DNA of 64,000 bases from Achatina immaculata. Its lineage: Eukaryota > Mollusca > Gastropoda > Stylommatophora > Achatinidae. Positions within the stretch are counted from its first letter, which is position 1. Each line of letters begins with the position of its first letter. The position numbers and the translations under genes were made by a program. The stretch is from contig CM019696.1 of assembly GCA_009760885.1 (NCBI GenBank), positions 49,344,574 to 49,408,573 of the forward strand, in the 5' to 3' direction. Shown here piece by piece: positions 61,970 through 64,000 of this stretch. Under the pieces are notes generated by a model that saw only the letters and a list, made by a program, of their open reading frames with translations, searched no databases and was not told where the DNA came from.

Positions 61970-64000
61970 GAAAACTTTCCACACAAAGAGATACATAACA
62001 TGGATATCTCCAGATGATAGAACCAGAAATCAGATAGATTATTTTTGTATTAGAAAGCAATTCAGAGCATCTCTGATAGATGTCAGAGCATATAGGGGTG
62101 CAGTTGTCAACAGTAATCGCAATCTGTGTATAGGGAAAATAAGACTAAAACTGAAAAGCCAACACAAGAAAGCAACACTCAGAAAGATAAACAGTCAAAG
62201 TCTACAGGATGAAAATACTAAGAGTAATTTTAATCTGGAACTTACCAGACAGTTTGTTGCATTCAGTGGGGTAGAGGAGACAGATATAGATGAATTGTGG
62301 CATTCTTACAGCAGCTAAAACATGTGCTGGACTGCAAATAACAAATAGAAAAGCATGGATATCAGATAACACATGGAAATCCATACATGAAAGATGGGCA
62401 GCCAGATTAGCCATGTTGAATGTAAAAGCAGATTTTGGAAGAGATTTGACAAAAGCAACATACAAAGAACTAGACAATAAAGTAAAAAGTTCAGCTGGAA
62501 GGGATACAAGAGAATACATGGACAATGTGGTGAAAGAAGCAGAGAAGGCAGCAAAAACAGGAGACAGCAAAACTCTATACAACGTACAAAAGAGGCTAAC
62601 AGGTACTTTTGCATCCATAGAAAAACTGGCACACTTTTAACATCAAGTAAAGACCAAAAGCAAAGATGGGCCGAACACTTTCAAGAAATATTTAATCGGC
62701 CACGCCCAAAAGAATTGATAGACTTTGAAACTGACTTACCATTCCCACAATTAAATGTCGACCTAGATGAAATTACGTTGCATGAAATTGAAAGAGCAGT
62801 GAATCTAATGGCTAACAACAGAGCTGTAGGTGAAGATGAAATAACAGCCGAAATGTTAAAAGCTATTAACATTTATTGACAACATGAAACAACTACAATA
62901 AAGTTTGGACAGAAGAAAAAGTCCCTTCTCAAAAAAAAAGGAATTGTCGTTAAAATACCGAAAAAAGGCAACTTTAGCGATTGCAATAACTGGAGAGGAG
63001 TAACCTTACTATCAGTTGTGTAAAAAGTATTTTGCAGAGTTATTCTGAATAGAATTCAAGATATAGTGGATGCTGCAATGAGAGAAGAGCAAGCAGGATT
63101 TTGAAAAGGGAGAAGCTGTCTCGACTCAGATCTTTACTCTAAGAATAATACTTGAAGAACATATTGAAAAGTATAGACTATTAATCCTGAACTTCATAGA
63201 CTTTAAAAAGACATTTGATAGGATACACAGAGATTCATTATGGAGAATTTTAAGTCTGTATGGAATACCATCTAAGACTGTCAACATCGTTAGTGACCTC
63301 TACAATGGATATGCTTGTGCAGTCAAGACAGAAGGAATGAGCGAATGGTTCCAGATTGAAACAAGGATGTATATTATCTCCCTTGCTTTTTGAATTGCCA
63401 TAGACTTCATGATGAAAAAATCCTGTACAGGTAAAATGGGCTTTGATTGGGTCATAAGACCCAACAAGAAGATCTTGATTTTGCAGATGACATAACTCTT
63501 GTCAGTGACAATGTGAAATCAATGCAAGTAAAAACAGACACCCTGTCCTCAATGGCTAGTAAAATAGGACTTGAAATTAGCAAAGATAAAACAAAAATAA
63601 TTAAACTTCTCATTAACCACGAAGAACAAATATACATAGAAGGAACAGCTGCTGAAGAAGTAAACCATTTTGCATATCTCGGCAGCTACATAGACCAGGA
63701 TGGTGACACCAGAAAGGAAGTTAGAATTTGAATTACAAAAGCAGCATCGACCTGCAAGAATCTTGAGACCATATGGCATTCAAAAGTTACAAGCACAAAA
63801 ACCAAGTTAAGATTATTCAGTTCAGATGTAATATCCACCCTCATTTATGCATGTGAAAGCTGGAAAACAGCTAAAGAAATAGACAAGAAATTAGACTCTT
63901 TTGAAAACAAATGCCGTAGGAAAATACTCGATATAAAGTGAAATGAATTCAAGAACAACGCAGAGGTAAGACAGATGAGCAAACAACAACCTGTCTGATG
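61970..64000 (+). mobile_element. LINE C copy 2, decayed, runs off the right edge
   Basis: In order: endonuclease end (SLIDVRAYRGAVVNSNRN-like, GKIRLKLKSQHKK), linker (ISDNTWKSIHERWAARLAML, TYKELDNKVKSSAGRDTREY), reverse transcriptase (LPFPQLNVDLDEITLHEIER, NRAVGEDEITAEMLKAIN, LLSVVSKVFCRVILNRIQDI-like, AMREEQAG, DFADDITLVSDNVKSMQ), thumb (HFAYLGSYIDQDGDTRKEV, TLIYACESWKTAKEIDKKL). The catalytic box is FADD instead of the usual YADD. Several frameshifts and stops. It lies in VEPH1 intron 3, in the gene's sense. Confidence 0.92.

Overview
This looks like a 64-kb piece of a lophotrochozoan (probably mollusc, possibly gastropod) nuclear genome. Short exons with GT/AG borders are separated by long AT-rich introns. 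LINE remnants of several families, a tRNA-type SINE, mariner debris and at least two dozen minisatellite arrays fill most of the rest. The phylum is an inference from the mix of LINEs with RNase H domains and from the gene structures; no species can be named from the sequence alone.

Three protein-coding genes can be reconstructed exon by exon. (1) On the + strand, 10.4-19.6 kb, are the last exons of an ABCB-type (P-glycoprotein/MDR-like) ABC transporter: the end of the second membrane domain and all of nucleotide-binding domain 2, to the stop codon at 19582. (2) On the - strand, 50.65-29.32 kb, is a complete six-exon gene for the beta subunit of the signal recognition particle receptor (SRPRB), with membrane anchor and GTPase motifs G1, G3, G4 and G5. 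(3) On the + strand, from 55.59 kb to beyond the right edge, are the first three coding exons of melted/VEPH1, a PH-domain adaptor of growth-factor and FoxO/TOR signalling. ABCB and SRPRB converge; SRPRB and VEPH1 diverge. A short candidate first exon with a strong splice donor and two CACGTG E-boxes lies on the - strand near 1.9-2.1 kb and may start a fourth gene running off the left edge.

The most striking property is serial direct tandem duplication. At least seven nearly identical adjacent pairs (0.77-2.1 kb units) cover much of 13-47 kb. They duplicate single exons or exon pairs: ABCB Walker-A and Q-loop exons, half of the ABCB terminal exon, and SRPRB exons 2, 3 and 6. They break the genes if taken literally. 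The copies differ by scattered substitutions, tandem-repeat copy number and one LINE-stub insertion, as two haplotypes would. So they are either real, very recent local duplications or haplotypes strung together by the assembler. Three of the junctions fall in one 44-47-bp minisatellite, one lies at the homologous position of two diverged LINE reading frames, and one lies at a LINE target site.

Layout: 0-10 kb, candidate - strand promoter, LINE fragments and minisatellites; 10.4-19.6 kb, ABCB 3' exons; 19.6-28.5 kb, duplicated Jockey/I-like LINE remnant and arrays; 29-51 kb, SRPRB with mariner, SINE, a piggyBac-like MITE candidate and LINE insertions in its introns; 51-55.5 kb, LINE debris and a 1-kb C-poor TG-rich tract; 55.6-64 kb, VEPH1 exons with a 3.8-kb 52-bp satellite in intron 2 and a decayed LINE in intron 3. 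No CRISPR, operon or prokaryotic features exist here. I found no new multi-gene system. The unusual content is the duplication architecture and the nested mobile elements.
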